DNA of 64,000 nucleotides from Niameybacter massiliensis (GCF_001282685.1 NZ_LN875035.1:75278-139277), one strand, 5' to 3'. Positions 8,625 to 18,815 are shown, numbered from the stretch's first letter. Translations and numbers: made by a program. Notes: generated from the letters alone by a model not told the origin.

Positions 8625-10229
8625 ATGTTAAAAGTATTTTTAGTCGAAGATGAATTTGCTGTACGCGAACGTATGAAAAAGAACATGGATTGGGAGGTAC
8701 ATGGGTTCTGCTTAGTGGGAGAAGCAGGAGATGGGGAATTAGCTTATCCTATGATTCAGGAATTACAACCAGATATTTTGATTACAGATATTCGCATGCC
8801 TTTTATGGATGGACTACAACTTATAGAACTCATAAAGCCAAGTATGCCTAAGATGAAAATTCTTATTTTAAGTGGCTATGATGAATTTGACTATGCAAAG
8901 GAAGCCATTCGTCTAGGTGTAACGGATTATTTACTTAAGCCCATTACATCTAAAAAGCTTCTAGAATCGCTAAGTGAAGTGGCCAATCTTATTAATAAGG
9001 AAAAACAACAAGAAGCGCACTATGAGCAGTGGCAGTTTGAAAACCAAGAAAAGTTTCAACTTGCTAAAAAGAAGTTTTTTTATGATTTAGTAACGGGTAG
9101 GCAAGGTATTCAGGCATTGATTGAAAAAGCTAAGGAATTGGAGCTAGATTTAACAGCCACAGCTTATAATATTATGCTTTTTAAAGTCTCATTTATAGAC
9201 AAGTTATCCCTAACAGATGAAGAAGCTTTAAGACAAACCTTAAAAAACTATTTAAGCTTACAAAAACAGCTATTAGTATGTGAACGAGATGGGGAGGGCT
9301 ATGCCATTTTATTAAAGGGCTCAGATGGAAATCTATCAAGTTTAGAACAAAATCTCATTACCCAAATTTCTGAACTTTTAAAAGCCTATCCTATTATGCA
9401 TTATACATTAGCACTAGGAGAAAAAGTCAGTAGAATGAGTGAAATCCCTCATGCCTATGATACAGCAAGCCAAGCTTTAGCTTATCGTTATCTTCTGAAT
9501 GACACACAAGTCTTACGCTATGATGCACTCAAAGATTATAATACCTTTGTTTCCAATCATTCTTTGGATTTACAGGAAGTTATCATTCCCAAAATAGATA
9601 AGAGGAAGTTAGAAAACTTTTTACATGACGGAAGAATTGAAGAGGTTCCTACTTTTATAAGTACCTATTTTAATCATCTGGATGAAAGTTTAGAGTCTTA
9701 TTTGTTCCGTCAGTATCTGGTGATGGATATTTATTTTAGTATGACTACTTTTTGTGAACAACTTGAAATACCACCAGAAAAAATTGAACAACTTTATGGC
9801 AATTTACAAAATGTAAATTGCTTTATGCAAGATAAAGCAATTTTTAAGCAAACCATTGAAAACTGGTTACTTCAGAGTATCAAACTTCGTGAGTCTATAA
9901 GTAGTAAGCGCTATAATGCATTAATCAATCAAGTTAAACGTTACTTACAAGATAACTATAATAAAGAAACCTTATCCCTCAATCAAGTCGCCGAGTATGT
10001 GGGGATTAGTCCTAGCCATCTGAGTACACTTTTTAGTCAAGAAACAGGCCAAACCTTCGTCTCTTATTTAACGGAAATACGTATGGAAAAGGCAAAAGAA
10101 CTTCTCCGTTGCACCAATATGAAGACGTTAGAGATCGGCTATGAAGTCGGCTATAAAGATCCACATTACTTTAGCTACCTTTTTAAGAAAACACAAAGTT
10201 GTACACCTAAAGAATATAGGAGAGCTTAG
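8625..10229 (+). CDS. YesN-type response regulator with AraC output domain
   Basis: This 534-residue regulator has an N-terminal receiver domain (about 1-120) with phospho-acceptor D55 in ILITDIRMP, the acidic pocket VEDE at 7-10, and K104 in LLKPI. A long middle region of the YesN kind follows. The C-terminal AraC/XylS double helix-turn-helix lies at about 430-534 (SLNQVAEYVGISPSHLSTLF and IGYEVGYKDPHYFSYLFKK). It is paired with the sensor kinase that starts one base after its stop. In Firmicutes such YesMN pairs control the sugar ABC transporter next door, here the YtfQ-type importer. Confidence 0.92.
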   Translation: MLKVFLVEDEFAVRERMKKNMDWEVHGFCLVGEAGDGELAYPMIQELQPDILITDIRMPFMDGLQLIELIKPSMPKMKILILSGYDEFDYAKEAIRLGVTDYLLKPITSKKLLESLSEVANLINKEKQQEAHYEQWQFENQEKFQLAKKKFFYDLVTGRQGIQALIEKAKELELDLTATAYNIMLFKVSFIDKLSLTDEEALRQTLKNYLSLQKQLLVCERDGEGYAILLKGSDGNLSSLEQNLITQISELLKAYPIMHYTLALGEKVSRMSEIPHAYDTASQALAYRYLLNDTQVLRYDALKDYNTFVSNHSLDLQEVIIPKIDKRKLENFLHDGRIEEVPTFISTYFNHLDESLESYLFRQYLVMDIYFSMTTFCEQLEIPPEKIEQLYGNLQNVNCFMQDKAIFKQTIENWLLQSIKLRESISSKRYNALINQVKRYLQDNYNKETLSLNQVAEYVGISPSHLSTLFSQETGQTFVSYLTEIRMEKAKELLRCTNMKTLEIGYEVGYKDPHYFSYLFKKTQSCTPKEYRRA

Positions 10230-10230
10230 C

Positions 10231-11688
10231 ATGAACTGGACCAATATGTCACTTAAAACCAAGCTTAAGCTTTTCATGTTTAGTGTACTGATACCTTTGG
10301 TGTGCTTAGTTCTTTATATGATTGTACGCTTTAGTACTTATACCGATCGCTATGTACCGATTATTAATGATATCAATATTGCCAATGCATTTGATATGCA
10401 CTTTAAACAAGATGTAGACTACGCTATGTATCGTATTGCCATAGGATCTGAAAAATTCGAAAATACACAGATTGAACAGATTCTAAAAAGGAGTAAGGTT
10501 TATTTTAAACAACTTGAAGATGGAACAAATTTAGAAAAAAGTCGCAAACAAGTACGTATGGCTCAAAGAAATCTTGAACTTTTAGAGAAAAAAATCTATC
10601 AAATCAAAGCCAATTGCGAAGAGAGCGGGCACTATGATGAGAATATGTTTATCTTAGAAAATGATATTTACGTTTTTACCGAACTGATTACAGATGAAAT
10701 CGAAGAATATGTTTATTATGAAGCCCTAGAACTTGAAAAAGTAAAACATGCTATTGAGAATGATATTAATCATATGCTCCAGATTATTTTACTTATTTTT
10801 GCATGTGTACTAGTGGTTACATGGCTGCTTATCATAGTCATCTCAGATAGTATTTCTAAACCACTTCAACACTTGTGTGAACTGACTAAGCAAGTAGGGG
10901 AAGGAGACTTTAGTATCAAACAACCTAAAAGTCGTGGGGATGAGGTCATGGCACTGGAGCAGAGCTTTCATACAATGGTTGGTAAAATAGAGAGCTTAGT
11001 GGAAAATGTAAAGCAAGAGCAAATTAACTTACGACAAATGGAACTTAAGCTACTACAAGTTCAAATTAATCCTCACTTTCTCTATAATACGTTAGATGCC
11101 ATCAGCTGGATGGCCGAAGATGGACAAACGGATCAGGTCGTTGAAATGGTTTCAGCATTATCTGAGTTTTTTAGGACAGGACTGAGTAAAGGACGTGACT
11201 ATATTACCCTCAAAGAAGAAGAAAGTCACATTAGGAGCTACTTACAAATTCAGAAGTTTAGATATGCAGATATATTGGAATATGAAATAGACATTCCTGA
11301 AGCTATTGGTGACTTTATGCTACTCAAATTAACGTTGCAACCTCTTATAGAAAACGCACTTTATCATGGCATCAAACAAAAAAGAGGTAAAGGGAAAATT
11401 ACAGTAACGGCAGACTATGATGTTTATTCCATATTCTTAAAGGTGAAAGATAATGGGATTGGTATGAAAGAAGATGAGTTGCAAGCTTTAAGAGAGCGTG
11501 TAGAAAGAGGTAATTTAGCCACATCCGATAAAGGTTTTGGTCTTGCTAATGTACATGAACGTATTAGACTAAATTATGGTAATGATTATGGTTTAGTGAT
11601 TGATAGTACCTATGGAGAAGGAACATGTGTAACCGTTTGTCTTCCGTCTCGTACAAGTCTCCCTAAAGAAAACTTACTTTTTCTATAA
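10231..11688 (+). CDS. YesM-type sensor histidine kinase
   Basis: This 485-residue membrane sensor has TM1 at about residues 15-34 and an extracytoplasmic helical sensor of about 150 residues. TM2 is at about 183-205, followed by a HAMP segment with DSISKPLQHL. The His_kinase domain carries the phospho-acceptor in INPHFLYNTLDAISWM, and the C-terminal HATPase has DNGIGM and GFGLANVHER. ATG 10231 follows the GGAGAG of TAGGAGAGCTTAGC. An earlier in-frame start inside the regulator gene lacks a binding site and would add a non-homologous leader. It should phosphorylate the adjacent response regulator on sensing an external sugar or its binding protein. Confidence 0.92.
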   Translation: MNWTNMSLKTKLKLFMFSVLIPLVCLVLYMIVRFSTYTDRYVPIINDINIANAFDMHFKQDVDYAMYRIAIGSEKFENTQIEQILKRSKVYFKQLEDGTNLEKSRKQVRMAQRNLELLEKKIYQIKANCEESGHYDENMFILENDIYVFTELITDEIEEYVYYEALELEKVKHAIENDINHMLQIILLIFACVLVVTWLLIIVISDSISKPLQHLCELTKQVGEGDFSIKQPKSRGDEVMALEQSFHTMVGKIESLVENVKQEQINLRQMELKLLQVQINPHFLYNTLDAISWMAEDGQTDQVVEMVSALSEFFRTGLSKGRDYITLKEEESHIRSYLQIQKFRYADILEYEIDIPEAIGDFMLLKLTLQPLIENALYHGIKQKRGKGKITVTADYDVYSIFLKVKDNGIGMKEDELQALRERVERGNLATSDKGFGLANVHERIRLNYGNDYGLVIDSTYGEGTCVTVCLPSRTSLPKENLLFL

Positions 11689-11850
11689 GAAAACACACCT
11701 TTTGTTCAAAAATTACTTGAGCTTTAAAAAATCAATAAAAAATTGAAATAAAATCAAAATATATTCTGTATTAAAAGATTTTATTTCTCTTTATAATAAG
11801 CTCATAGAAAGTGATCAAAGGTAGTCAAAAATTTGAGGGGGTATTTTAGG

Positions 11851-12930
11851 ATGAAAAGAAAATTTGTAAGTATTTTGTTAGGTATGACAATGCTTATGGG
11901 TTCATTAGTAGGCTGTAGTAGTGCACCAGCTGGAACAAGTAGCAATACTAACGATACACAAACCGAACAATCAAGTAGTACTCAGACCGAAGACACTGCT
12001 CAAGAAGAAACACCTGCTCCAGCAACTGAAACAGAAGATGAACCCATTACAATTGGTTTTTCACAAGTAGGTGCTGAATCCGACTGGCGTGTTGCTAATA
12101 CAGAATCTATGAAAGGTACACTTACACAAGAAAATGGCTTTAACTTAATTTTTGCAGATGCACAACAAAAACAAGAAAATCAAATTAAAGCTGTACGTGA
12201 CTTTATCTCTCAAGAAGTAGATGTCATTGTTATTGCTCCAGTTACGGAAACAGGTTGGGAAACAGTACTTGGTGAAGCAAAAGATGCTGAGATTCCAGTT
12301 ATTATTGTAGATAGGATGATAGATGTATCCGATGATTCTCTTTATACTTGTTGGGTAGGATCAGACTTCTATCAAGAAGGCCTTGATGCTGTAACATGGC
12401 TTACAGGCTATATGGATTCTCTTGGTAAAGGTAGTGATGCGTTAAATGTAGCTGTTCTTCAAGGAACCATTGGTTCATCAGCTGAAATTGGTCGTACAAA
12501 AGGTGTACGTGATGGTTTAGCTAAACATAGTAATTATCAAATTGTTCTTGAACAAACAGGTGAGTTTACCCAAGCAAAAGGCCAAGAGGTTATGGAATCA
12601 TTCCTTAAATCAGGTGAACGTATTGATATCCTCATTGCTCAAAATGACAATATGGCTTTTGGTGCCATTGATGCCCTTAAAGCTGTTGGTAAAAAACCAG
12701 CTGAAGATGTAGTTATCGTATCCTTCGATGCAGTAAAAGCAGCATTTGAATCGATGATTGCTGGTGAAATGAATGTTTCAGTTGAATGTAACCCACTTCA
12801 TGGACCACGTGTAGCAGAACTTGCTAAAGCTATCATGAAAGGTGAAACAGTAGAAAAAATTCAATATGTAGATGAAGGTGTATACCCAGCAGATACAGCT
12901 GCTCAAATCCTTCCTGAACGTGCTTATTAA
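11851..12930 (+). CDS. sugar-binding lipoprotein, YtfQ-like (galactofuranose type)
   Basis: This 359-residue protein is the substrate-binding part of the ABC importer. A lipoprotein signal peptide ends in the lipobox LVGC (about residues 20-23), followed by a Ser/Thr/Glu-rich linker to about residue 62. The binding domain matches the E. coli galactofuranose binder YtfQ closely in ITIGFSQVGAESDWR, QQKQENQIKAVRDF, VIAPVTETGWE and EIPVIIVDR. The start is ATG 11851, 12 bases after GAGGGGG; a TTG 18 bases upstream lies in that site. The substrate is assigned by similarity and could be another pentose or furanose. Confidence 0.88.
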   Translation: MKRKFVSILLGMTMLMGSLVGCSSAPAGTSSNTNDTQTEQSSSTQTEDTAQEETPAPATETEDEPITIGFSQVGAESDWRVANTESMKGTLTQENGFNLIFADAQQKQENQIKAVRDFISQEVDVIVIAPVTETGWETVLGEAKDAEIPVIIVDRMIDVSDDSLYTCWVGSDFYQEGLDAVTWLTGYMDSLGKGSDALNVAVLQGTIGSSAEIGRTKGVRDGLAKHSNYQIVLEQTGEFTQAKGQEVMESFLKSGERIDILIAQNDNMAFGAIDALKAVGKKPAEDVVIVSFDAVKAAFESMIAGEMNVSVECNPLHGPRVAELAKAIMKGETVEKIQYVDEGVYPADTAAQILPERAY

Positions 12931-12944
12931 AACTGAATCTTAGT

Positions 12945-12993
12945 AAAAGTGTGAACCATGAACCATGAGAAGGTTCTCGTTCACACTTTTTTT
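12945..12993 (+). terminator. intra-operon attenuating terminator after the binding-protein gene
   Basis: A perfect 12-bp stem (12945-12956 with 12979-12990) with a structured loop runs into seven T. It lies between the binding-protein and ATPase genes. Such partial terminators give more binding protein than transporter, so this is probably a leaky stop rather than the operon end. Confidence 0.8.
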
Positions 12994-13019
12994 ATCCAAT
13001 TTTAGAAAGGGTGAATAAT

Positions 13020-14549
13020 GTGTCAGAGCAAATGAATGTTTTAACCATGACCAATATCAGCAAAAGCTTCCCTGGGGTTCTTGCACTTTCTCATGTTGAT
13101 TTTTCTCTAAAACAAGGTGAAATCCATGCCCTAATGGGTGAAAATGGTGCCGGGAAATCTACACTTATAAAAGTACTTACAGGTGTGGAGGAGTTTGAAA
13201 CAGGAGAAATTCATATTGAAGGAATAAAAGGTGCCATTATTAATAGGTCACCACAAGAAGCTGGACTAAATGGAATTAGTACTGTTTATCAGGAAGTCAA
13301 CCTTTGTCCTAATCTATCTGTATCTGAAAATATCTTTATTGGAAGAGCGCCAAAGAAGTTTGGGCGTATTGATTGGAAGACAATGCATCAAAAAGCACGT
13401 GACATTCTTAAAAACTTGAATATTGAAATTGACGTTACCAAAAGTCTTGAAAACTACTCTGTAGCCATTCAACAAATGGTTGCTATAGCAAGAGCTATAG
13501 ATGTATCTTGTAAAGTACTCATTTTAGATGAACCAACAGCAAGTTTAGATGATCAAGAAGTAAAAAAGCTCTTTCATGTCATGAGAAAACTTAAAAGCCA
13601 AGGTGTAGGTATTATTTTTGTTACCCACTTCTTAGAGCAAGTTTACGAAGTCTGTGATCGTATTACCGTACTACGTAATGGGATGTTAGTTGGTGCTTAT
13701 GAAACAAAAGAGCTTCCTCGTGTACAGTTGGTTGCTAAAATGATGGGGAAAGATTTTGATGACCTTGCAAGTATAAAAAAAGAGCATATCTTATTCAGTG
13801 GTGATGCTCAAAAAGATGTTGTCATAGAAGCGAAAGGGTTAGGATGTACGAGTAAAATTCGTCCATTTGACCTAACCATTCATAAGGGAGAAGTGATTGG
13901 ATTATCTGGTCTTTTAGGTTCAGGTAGATCAGAACTTGCAAGAACTTTATATGGTGCTGATCGAGCAGATGAAGGCAATCTGAAGGTCCATAATACGCCT
14001 GTTCATGCACATACGCCTCTTCGAGCCATGAAAGCAGGTATGGCATTTTGCCCTGAAAATAGAAAAGATGAAGGGATTATTGCAGACTTGTCTGTGCGTG
14101 AAAACATTATTATTGCCTTACAAGCCAAAAGAGGTGTTTTTAAACTCTTAAGTCGCAAAGAACAAGAAGCCTTTACAGATGAATACATTGAACTTTTACA
14201 AATTAAGACAGCAGATCGTGAAACACCGATTAAGCAACTGAGTGGTGGCAATCAACAAAAGGTAATCTTAGGACGTTGGCTTTTAACCCACCCCGACTTT
14301 CTCATTTTAGATGAACCCACTAGAGGGATTGATATTGGAACAAAAACCGAGATTCAAAAACTTGTGGTCAAACTGGCAAGTGAAGGGATGAGTGTCATGT
14401 TTATCTCTTCTGAAATAGAAGAAATGCTTCGTACGTGTAACCGTATGGTAATTTTAAGAGATGGTCATAAAGTGGGAGAGTTGGAAGAAGATGAGCTCTC
14501 AGAAGAAAATGTAATGAAAGCGATTGCAGGAGGTGACAAAGATGAGTAG
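13020..14549 (+). CDS. sugar ABC transporter ATP-binding protein, YtfR-like
   Basis: This 509-residue protein is a duplicated ABC ATPase of the RbsA/MglA/YtfR type that energises sugar import. The N-terminal cassette has Walker A GENGAGKST and Walker B LILDEPTASLD. Its signature SVAIQQ departs from LSGGQ, as is common in this family. The C-terminal cassette has a degenerate Walker A (GLLGSGRSE), a full LSGGNQQ signature and LILDEPTRGID. I place the start at GTG 13020, five bases after AAGGGTGA. A GTG at 13011 is too close to that site. It overlaps the first permease gene by 8 bases. Confidence 0.92.
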   Translation: MSEQMNVLTMTNISKSFPGVLALSHVDFSLKQGEIHALMGENGAGKSTLIKVLTGVEEFETGEIHIEGIKGAIINRSPQEAGLNGISTVYQEVNLCPNLSVSENIFIGRAPKKFGRIDWKTMHQKARDILKNLNIEIDVTKSLENYSVAIQQMVAIARAIDVSCKVLILDEPTASLDDQEVKKLFHVMRKLKSQGVGIIFVTHFLEQVYEVCDRITVLRNGMLVGAYETKELPRVQLVAKMMGKDFDDLASIKKEHILFSGDAQKDVVIEAKGLGCTSKIRPFDLTIHKGEVIGLSGLLGSGRSELARTLYGADRADEGNLKVHNTPVHAHTPLRAMKAGMAFCPENRKDEGIIADLSVRENIIIALQAKRGVFKLLSRKEQEAFTDEYIELLQIKTADRETPIKQLSGGNQQKVILGRWLLTHPDFLILDEPTRGIDIGTKTEIQKLVVKLASEGMSVMFISSEIEEMLRTCNRMVILRDGHKVGELEEDELSEENVMKAIAGGDKDE

Positions 14550-15597
14550 GATTCAAGAAAGTATCAAAAAGGCAACAAAATATCATTTGTTTTGGCCGCT
14601 CATGTGTTTAGCTATTGTATTACTTTTTAATCTGATTAAAACACCCACTTTCTTTAACATCAGTTTGCAAAATGGTGTACTTTATGGTTATTTGATCGAT
14701 GTTTTAAATCGTTCTAGTGAGTTGATTATTCTTGCTGTGGGAATGACACTGGTTGTTGCTGCATCAGGAGGGACAGATATTTCTGTAGGTGCAGTAAGTG
14801 CTTTTTCTGGCGCTGTTTGTATCTTTGCTCTAGGAACAGGTAACACCTATCAAGTGCCATACATTGTGGGCATCCTTCTTGCCATGTTAACTGGCGCACT
14901 TTGTGGCGCATGGAATGGTTTCTTAGTTGCTAAGATGAAAATTCAGCCAATGGTAGCGACACTCATCCTATTTACTGCGGGTCGTGGTATTGCCCAACTC
15001 ATTACAGGTGGCAATATCCTTTATGTAAAAGTAGATTCTTTCAAAAGACTTGGTGCTTTTTTACCAAATGTTCCGATTCCAACGCCTATTTTTGTAGCCA
15101 TCCTTGTTGTTCTTGTTACTAGTTTTATCTTAAAGAAAACAGCACTTGGTCTTTATATTCAATCTGTAGGGATTAATGCTAAATCAGCCAAACTTGTAGG
15201 ACTTAACGCAACAGTGATTCAATTTATGTCTTATGTATTTTGCGGACTTTGTGCAGGGATTGCAGGACTTATTATTACTTCACGTATTTATTCCATAGAT
15301 GCCAATAATGCTGGACTAAACATTGAACTGGATGCAATCTTAGCTGTTGCATTAGGTGGTAATAGCTTAGGGGGAGGTAAGTTCTCTATCGCAGGAAGTG
15401 TCATTGGTGCCATTACCATTCAAGCGCTTACAACCTCTTTATATGCCATGAAAGTGACTGCTGATCAACTCCCTGTTTATAAAGCGATTGTTGTTATTAT
15501 TATCGTTACACTACAGTCACAAGAATTTAAGAAATTGATGAAACGTCTTCGTAATAAATGGAGTGTAAAAGGTGTTGAAGGGCAGGTGGAACAATGA
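14542..15597 (+). CDS. sugar ABC transporter permease, YtfT-like
   Basis: This 351-residue RbsC-family permease has about ten hydrophobic segments. The conserved start of the family core reads ILAVGMTLVVAASGGTDISVGA, and the coupling motif region reads LDAILAVALGGNSLGGGKFS. ATG 14542 lies seven bases after GGAGGTG, inside the end of the ATPase gene. It ends in an ATGA overlap with the second permease. Two unequal permeases plus a double ATPase is the YtfRT-YjfF arrangement. Confidence 0.9.
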   Translation: MSRIQESIKKATKYHLFWPLMCLAIVLLFNLIKTPTFFNISLQNGVLYGYLIDVLNRSSELIILAVGMTLVVAASGGTDISVGAVSAFSGAVCIFALGTGNTYQVPYIVGILLAMLTGALCGAWNGFLVAKMKIQPMVATLILFTAGRGIAQLITGGNILYVKVDSFKRLGAFLPNVPIPTPIFVAILVVLVTSFILKKTALGLYIQSVGINAKSAKLVGLNATVIQFMSYVFCGLCAGIAGLIITSRIYSIDANNAGLNIELDAILAVALGGNSLGGGKFSIAGSVIGAITIQALTTSLYAMKVTADQLPVYKAIVVIIIVTLQSQEFKKLMKRLRNKWSVKGVEGQVEQ

Positions 15598-16616
15598 TTA
15601 AGAAAATACGTGAACGTTTAGATGGCAATAGCTTTTTATTACTTATTACTATTGTACTTTTTATTGCACTCTATATTGCTGGAATGATTCTCTTTAATAA
15701 CAAAAACTTTGGAAAGCCTCAAGTATTCTTTAACTTATTTATTAATAATGCCAGTCTCATTGTAGCTGCTGTTGGCATGACTATGGTTCTTATTACTGGT
15801 GGTATTGATATTTCTATAGGTTCGGTTATAGGAATGACTTGTATGATGCTTGCTTGGATGATGGAAAAGCAAAGTATATCACCTTTATTAAGTATTGGGA
15901 TTGTTTTAGTGGCTGGTGCATGTTTTGGCCTTGTGCAAGGATTTTTTGTAGCATATCTCAAAATACAACCTTTCATTGTTACCTTAGCGGGGATGTTCTT
16001 TGCAAGGGGGATGACTGCTGTCATTAGTTCGGATATGATTAGTATTACCAATGAAACTTTCCTTAAAATGGCCAATTCCAAGATCTATTTACCTTTCTTA
16101 GCAACTGTTAATAAAAAGGGAAACTTAGTTTATCCTTATATTTATCCCAGTGTGATTATTGCCATTGTTATTTTAATTATTGCGTTTATTGTGTTAAAGT
16201 TTACCCCATTTGGTAGGTCTATCTATGCTGTAGGTGGAAATGAACAATCTGCGCTTTTAATGGGGCTTAACGTACGGCTGACAAAACTTAAAGTCTATGT
16301 ATTAAATGGTTTCTTAGCTGGACTTGCAGGCTTTGTCTTTTGTCTCAACTCCTGTGGTGGATTTGTTGAGCAAGCACGTGGCTTTGAAATGGAAGCTATT
16401 GCTTCATCTGTCATCGGTGGCACACTCTTAACAGGTGGTGTAGGCAGTGTGGTAGGAAGTTTGTTTGGTGTACTTATTAAGGGAACCATTGAATCCATTA
16501 TTACTTTCCAAGGTACACTTTCTTCTTGGTGGACGAAGATTGTTATTGCTGCACTTTTATGTTTCTTCATTATTTTACAAAGTATTTTTGCTAAATTAAA
16601 ACTGAAGAAAAAATAG
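15594..16616 (+). CDS. sugar ABC transporter permease, YjfF-like
   Basis: The second permease of the importer has 340 residues and the same RbsC fold, with AAVGMTMVLITGGIDISIGS, FFVAYLKIQPFIVTLAGMFF and EMEAIASSVIGGTLLTGGVG. It starts in an ATGA overlap with the previous gene, so translation is coupled. As the last gene before a strong terminator it closes the operon. The pair should form the membrane channel as a heterodimer. Confidence 0.9.
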   Translation: MIKKIRERLDGNSFLLLITIVLFIALYIAGMILFNNKNFGKPQVFFNLFINNASLIVAAVGMTMVLITGGIDISIGSVIGMTCMMLAWMMEKQSISPLLSIGIVLVAGACFGLVQGFFVAYLKIQPFIVTLAGMFFARGMTAVISSDMISITNETFLKMANSKIYLPFLATVNKKGNLVYPYIYPSVIIAIVILIIAFIVLKFTPFGRSIYAVGGNEQSALLMGLNVRLTKLKVYVLNGFLAGLAGFVFCLNSCGGFVEQARGFEMEAIASSVIGGTLLTGGVGSVVGSLFGVLIKGTIESIITFQGTLSSWWTKIVIAALLCFFIILQSIFAKLKLKKK

Positions 16617-16622
16617 TAGTTC

Positions 16623-16660
16623 ATCCTCAAAGTAAGTTTTACTTTGAGGATAATTTTTTT
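16623..16660 (+). terminator. terminator of the sugar importer operon
   Basis: A perfect 13-bp stem (16623-16635 with 16639-16651, 3-base loop) is followed by a long T tract. Confidence 0.85.
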
Positions 16661-16787
16661 TATTAAAATTATGAACTTGTATTTAAAATAAATAAGCTAT
16701 ATTATATAGTTATATATAAAAAAAACTAGAGTTTTGAAATTTCTTATAATATTTGCTTTAATTATGCTGAAAAGGGGCATTTGTAGT

Positions 16788-18815
16788 ATGAAAAATTTCT
16801 TAAATGTACTGAGTGAAAGTATATGCCTAATAGATGAAGCTGGAAAAATTAGCTTTATAAATTCAGCCTTTTTCAATATATTAGGCTATCAACAAAATGA
16901 AGTTGATTTTTCCAGTGTTGTACAAAATATATTTATACAAGAGAACGAAGTCAATAATAGCATTATTGCTTACTCCAAATCGGGACAACGATTAAAAGGT
17001 TCTTGTCAGTTTGAAACCGTTCATTTAGAAGGTATTAACTATAAAGGTTGTATCATCAAATGGATTCAAGAAGATAAAGGTGAATTTTTAGAAGCTTTTT
17101 TAGATGCAATAGAAGAAAGTGTATCTATAAAAGATTTAGAGGGTTATTACGTTTTTGCTAATCAAAAATGTGCTAAAAATTATAAAACGACGAAAGAAGC
17201 AATCATTGGTCAAACATCAGAAGCCTTTTCCACAGTTAAAGAAAGTAAACGCATTAGTGAAAATGAAGCCTATATTATGCGTACAGGCGAAAAACTTACA
17301 CTAGAACGACGAGAAGAAAAAGCTGGACTGGTTAACTATTTTGAAATTACAGGGATACCCTTATATGGTCCCAATGGAAATATGAAATATATAGGCATAT
17401 TCAAAAAAAATATAACAGTTACCAAAAACCTTGAGCACTTTGTATCTGAAAGTGAACATCTCTTTAGTAAAGCAAAGGAAAGTTATTTATACGATCAAGA
17501 AATTGATGTGGGAAGTGATGAACCATTAAAAGAATTGGGCAATTTACTCAAATATTATTTTAAAACAGACTATTATGACATATGGTTATACAATAAAAAA
17601 GAACAAAATATATATGCTTATTTTAAAAATGGTATGTTAAAAGATTATAAACCGAATAACTTCACTTTTCCTATGACTGATGAAATGCTTAAGAAGTATT
17701 CAGAAGAAGAGGATGGGCTTATTAAAGAAACATTTGAAGTACATATTAGTGATAACGAATATATTTATAGAAAAGAACCTTACTATCTTATAGAATCTAA
17801 AATTGTTTATCGTGGTGAGCTTTTAGGTATACTTGTCCTAGTGTATGAAAAATATCCACAGCATTTTTATGCTAGGCGTTATTTAATGGGTAAAATTTGT
17901 AATCAACTTGCATTGATTATTAAGAATAGAAATCTAACAGAAGCACTTCATTGTGCAATGGTTACAGAAAAAACTTTACTTCAAGAAAGAGCTGAAGCTG
18001 AGAAAGCACTTCAACTTGAACGCATGAGAAGTGAGTTTTTTGCCAATCTATCTCATGAATTTAGAACACCTCTAAATATTATTTTATCAGCCTCTAAGCT
18101 TTTAGAATATACCCTTCAAGAATATCCTAAAGATCCAGAAATAGAGAAGTATTTAACCTATATCTGTAATATTAAGCAAAATGGCTATCGTCTTTTGAAA
18201 TTGGTCAATAATCTTATTGATATAACACAAATTGACTCTGGTTACTATAAAATGTATTTTTCCAATTATAATATTATTTATATTGTAGAAGAGATTGTAG
18301 ATTCAGTAGTCAATTATGCTGAGAGCAATAATATAAGTATAATATTTGATACAGAGGTAGAAGAAGAAGTCATTGCTTGTGATCCAGAGAAAATTGAACG
18401 AATTATGCTCAATCTTCTTTCCAATGCCATTAAATATGCCAAATTACCCGGACATATTAATGTTCTCATTTCATTAGAACAGGAGTATATAGTTATTGCA
18501 GTTCAAGATAATGGTGTGGGGATTCCACCAGATAAGATTGAAACGATCTTTGAGCGTTTTATTCAAGTCAATGACCTACTCACTAGACCTAAAGAAGGAA
18601 GCGGAATTGGGTTATCTTTAACAAAAGCACTTGTAGAAATGCACGGTGGTAATATTAGTGTCTTAAGCACTTTAGGTGAAGGGTCAACCTTTGAAGTCCG
18701 TTTACCTAGAATTCAAGTGAAAGAAGAAAAACGATATACTGAATCTGAAAGATTTGGATTTGAATCAAATCTGGAAAGATGTCATGTGGAATTTTCTGAT
18801 ATCTATACCTTTTAA
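16788..18815 (+). CDS. cytoplasmic PAS-domain sensor histidine kinase
   Basis: This 675-residue kinase has no transmembrane segment. PAS1 lies at about 5-110 (ICLIDEAGKISFINSAFF) and PAS2 at about 112-230 (DLEGYYVFANQKCAKNY). A GAF-like region at about 235-390 and a short coiled coil follow. HisKA has H423 in FFANLSHEFRTPLN, and the HATPase has NLLSNAIKYA, DNGVGIP, FERF and GSGIGLS. ATG 16788 follows AAAGGGG by ten bases; earlier in-frame starts have no site. No response regulator is adjacent, so it is an orphan whose partner is elsewhere. It probably senses an internal signal such as redox state or a small ligand. Confidence 0.88.
   Translation: MKNFLNVLSESICLIDEAGKISFINSAFFNILGYQQNEVDFSSVVQNIFIQENEVNNSIIAYSKSGQRLKGSCQFETVHLEGINYKGCIIKWIQEDKGEFLEAFLDAIEESVSIKDLEGYYVFANQKCAKNYKTTKEAIIGQTSEAFSTVKESKRISENEAYIMRTGEKLTLERREEKAGLVNYFEITGIPLYGPNGNMKYIGIFKKNITVTKNLEHFVSESEHLFSKAKESYLYDQEIDVGSDEPLKELGNLLKYYFKTDYYDIWLYNKKEQNIYAYFKNGMLKDYKPNNFTFPMTDEMLKKYSEEEDGLIKETFEVHISDNEYIYRKEPYYLIESKIVYRGELLGILVLVYEKYPQHFYARRYLMGKICNQLALIIKNRNLTEALHCAMVTEKTLLQERAEAEKALQLERMRSEFFANLSHEFRTPLNIILSASKLLEYTLQEYPKDPEIEKYLTYICNIKQNGYRLLKLVNNLIDITQIDSGYYKMYFSNYNIIYIVEEIVDSVVNYAESNNISIIFDTEVEEEVIACDPEKIERIMLNLLSNAIKYAKLPGHINVLISLEQEYIVIAVQDNGVGIPPDKIETIFERFIQVNDLLTRPKEGSGIGLSLTKALVEMHGGNISVLSTLGEGSTFEVRLPRIQVKEEKRYTESERFGFESNLERCHVEFSDIYTF

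Noticed and set aside
10141-10230. Upstream start of the YesM-type kinase inside the response regulator gene
   Set aside because: The extra residues are not family-like and read from the AraC domain in another frame; ATG 10231 has its own site.
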